Below are positions 61,977-64,000 of a DNA stretch of 64,000 nt, in pieces. This DNA comes from Aphelocoma coerulescens. Lineage: Eukaryota; Chordata; Aves; Passeriformes; Corvidae. The stretch spans positions 35,864,475 to 35,928,474 of the forward strand of contig NC_091013.1 of NCBI RefSeq assembly GCF_041296385.1, read 5' to 3'. Position 1 is the stretch's first letter; each line of letters begins with the position of its first letter. The notes beneath the pieces were generated by a model, which saw nothing but the letters and a program-made list of their open reading frames with translations, searched no databases and was not told the DNA's origin. Made by a program: the position numbers and the translations under genes.

Positions 61977-63379
61977 CTGAAAAACAATTCCATTTATGAA
62001 TTTTGAGTAATATTGTTTTGAATTACACATGTAATTTACTGTTTATCTTGTTACTTGAAAGAAAATTAAGAAGTGATAAGAGCCAAAGCCCCTAGAAGTT
62101 ACAACTGCTTCACTAATGAAACTGTGCATCTCATGCTCCTCCTGTGAAGCTGAATGCTTATTTGAAACATTTGATGAACTTCAAAACATCTTATAATGAA
62201 GTCCAAGAATCACAATGAAATGTCCTGGACTATATACACAATACACAGTATATAACAATACTGTAATATTATAGTAATATACATACATAACTATAATGAT
62301 TTTTAATAATATAGCATATATACATAGTGCATAAAAACAAACATGACACTGTCTCCTTAAAACTAACTTCTAGTGCATAAACAGCTTTAAAGTTAGTGCT
62401 AAGAAGCACAATCAGGTGTTTAATGGCTGCTTCCTCATTAAAGAGCTTTAAAAAAAAAAAAAGTCTTAACACTCACTACAATCCTTTGGATTTCAAAACA
62501 GATAAAATCAATTATTTCTCTGTGTACTTAAGAAATACCTAATGACATCTGTTTGTCTCCACTTCCTTTTCCTAGACTCTGCCTCCTCCAGATACAGAGA
62601 AGATTTGCACAAGTGTTACATTTACACATATTTATTCAGAAGACATCTGTAAGTAGAAATATTATGTCCTCAACTGGAAAAAAGTTAGTTTCAGAGGGGG
62701 GAAATGATCCGGAAGAAAACCTACAAGCTTAGTAAGGACAAAAAAAATACTTTCCTTAGTACTAAAATTCTACAGAGACACTCACTAAAAAAAAAGGGAA
62801 AAAAAAAACAAAACAGAAAAGCAACAGCAAAGTAGCGACTCCTAACAAAAGAAAAAAGTACAGTAAGAATAACTTCAGTGTCACACATTTAAAAATCAAC
62901 GAGTCACTTGTCCTACTTATTTCAAACAGCCAACATCTACAGCTCTGCATCAAGTTGCATATATTCACAACTGAAAATGCTTTCCCCTTAACTCGCGTGA
63001 TACTTTTCCCAACTGACAAATGTTACAAGTATCATCATAATTCACTGTCTTGAATTACGATGTTACCGGGTAAAAAAAACCCCAAACAATAACAAACCAA
63101 GGTTGGCCATATTAGAACCTTCGCTTTCTAGGGACCATAGGCTCCTAAAACATAGTCATTTTCAAGCTTGCTAAATTATTTCCTTTTTGACTTAAAGAGA
63201 AACACCCAGTTCAGCCTTTTCAAAACAATCACTTGGCCCATTAAGAACGCTACAGTTCCCACTAGCCCCACCTTCTACAAGCACCCATTTGCAGGAATTG
63301 TCCCATATGGCAGTGGAGACAAACGAAACACAGGACCAAGACCTTGCTGCCAAGAAGCTAAAGATCTCCCGGGGCTTCG

Positions 63380-64000
63380 CAGGAAGGCACCTGCAGGAAC
63401 TTTTATCGGCGCTGCCAAGGGAGCAGCTCCTCGGCAGCCACGTCCCGCTGTGCAGGCACAGGAGCCACACACCGCCCGGGACAGCGTCTCGCCTGCCGCC
63501 GCTCCGGGGAAGAGCTGCGTTTAGTCTCGGCGAGACCCCAAACCCGGCGGCCGCCCCCGCTCCCACTCGCCCCGGCGCGGCCTCACGGGCCCGGGACCGC
63601 CCCTCCCGTGCCGCGACCGCGACGGGCCCGAGGCGCCGCCAGACCCACCCGCCGCATCCTCCCGGGCGGCCGCCGCCGGTGCCTCGGGCCAGCGCAGACC
63701 CCGACGCGCAACTTCAACCACCGCTCCTTCCTCCCGAGGCAGGAAGTCACCGCAGCCGCGGTTCCGCTTCCAGGGCGCAGCCCGGCCGTTCTCACTTCTC
63801 TCCCCGCCTTTCCCCGCCCCGGCCTCCGCCACCGTTCCCCGCCCCGCCCCGGGGGAGGAGCGCGGACCGCAGCGTCAGCAGGCCGGTCCGCCTGTTCCGG
63901 GGTGGGGGCGGCCGGTGTTACCCCGCTCCGCAGGTAGCCGCGGTCCCCGTGAGTCTCCCCTGGCGTGGCCGTTCCTCCATCGTCCCGGCTGTCCGGTCCC
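63380..64000. promoter_or_regulatory. CpG island, probable bidirectional ABHD13/LIG4 promoter
   Basis: An abrupt rise to very high GC with dense CpG, continuing to the window edge. It contains GC boxes for Sp1/KLF (63811-63820, 63838-63850) and an ETS-like caggaagt (63740-63747); a TATA box is not seen. On the minus strand donors suitable for ABHD13 exon 1 are GAGAA|GTGAGA (exon end 63796) and GGCCC|GTGAGG (63587). LIG4 and ABHD13 are divergent neighbours in other vertebrates, which suggests shared control. Confidence 0.75.
63870..63948 (+). other. LIG4: Candidate LIG4 non-coding first exon (DNA ligase IV)
   Basis: A plus-strand donor GTCCCC|GTGAGT lies at 63948/63949 within the CpG island. 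It fits a 5' UTR exon of LIG4, whose coding sequence is normally one exon further downstream and would be beyond the window. The identity rests on synteny with ABHD13, not on coding sequence. The exon's left end is a guess. Confidence 0.3.

Noticed and set aside
63521..63937. Long Arg/Pro/Gly-rich frames on both strands in the CpG island
   Set aside because: High GC removes stop codons by composition. The text is low complexity with no family resemblance.
1..64000. CRISPR array, operon or phage-type system
   Set aside because: No regularly spaced repeats, no compact same-strand gene runs and no ribosome-binding sites. The sequence is spliced vertebrate DNA.

Overview
The window is nuclear DNA from a bird. 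The evidence is seven CR1 LINE fragments of the avian type, two of which end in the repeated 'attctatgat' 3' tail, together with three vertebrate genes built from exons with normal GT/AG splice sites. The genes resemble their chicken and human relatives closely, and two of them (ABHD13, TNFSF13B) sit in the order known from the LIG4-ABHD13-TNFSF13B neighbourhood (human 13q33, avian chromosome 1). The species cannot be read from the sequence.

Layout from right to left, which is the direction of transcription. A CpG island at about 63.4-64.0 kb is the likely shared promoter of ABHD13 (leftward) and, by known synteny, LIG4 (rightward, coding part outside the window). ABHD13 has its whole 337-residue reading frame in one exon (56882-57895). 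An apparent 36-bp leader exon lies at 61941-61976. TNFSF13B (BAFF) occupies 33372-44262 in six coding exons, all reconstructed here and giving 288 residues. They include a second exon separated from the first by only 83 bp and carrying the furin-type site. An arylsulfatase of the ARSD/ARSE/ARSH (steroid sulfatase) clade, closest in my reading to ARSD, occupies 3950-14989 in nine coding exons whose phases join perfectly. A short first coding exon upstream is not settled, and two candidates are given.

The remainder is AT-rich intergenic or intronic DNA. It holds CR1 fragments (13.2, 20.6-21.1, 23.0-23.4, 25.2-26.0, 43.5, 50.4-51.0 and 55.0-55.8 kb), a probable solo-LTR-like endogenous retroviral fragment (24.4-24.9 kb), a possible tRNA-derived SINE relic (21.9-22.0 kb), homopolymer tracts, microsatellites and small tandem duplications.

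The three genes do not form a pathway. BAFF is a secreted or membrane cytokine for B cells, ABHD13 is a membrane-anchored serine hydrolase, and the arylsulfatase is a secretory-pathway/ER enzyme. I see no operon, CRISPR array, prophage or other novel multi-gene system. The most notable points are the arylsulfatase lying about 18 kb beyond TNFSF13B (in human these relatives are on X and 13), the micro-intron in BAFF, the candidate upstream ORFs of ABHD13 and BAFF, and the poly-T splice acceptor in the arylsulfatase.
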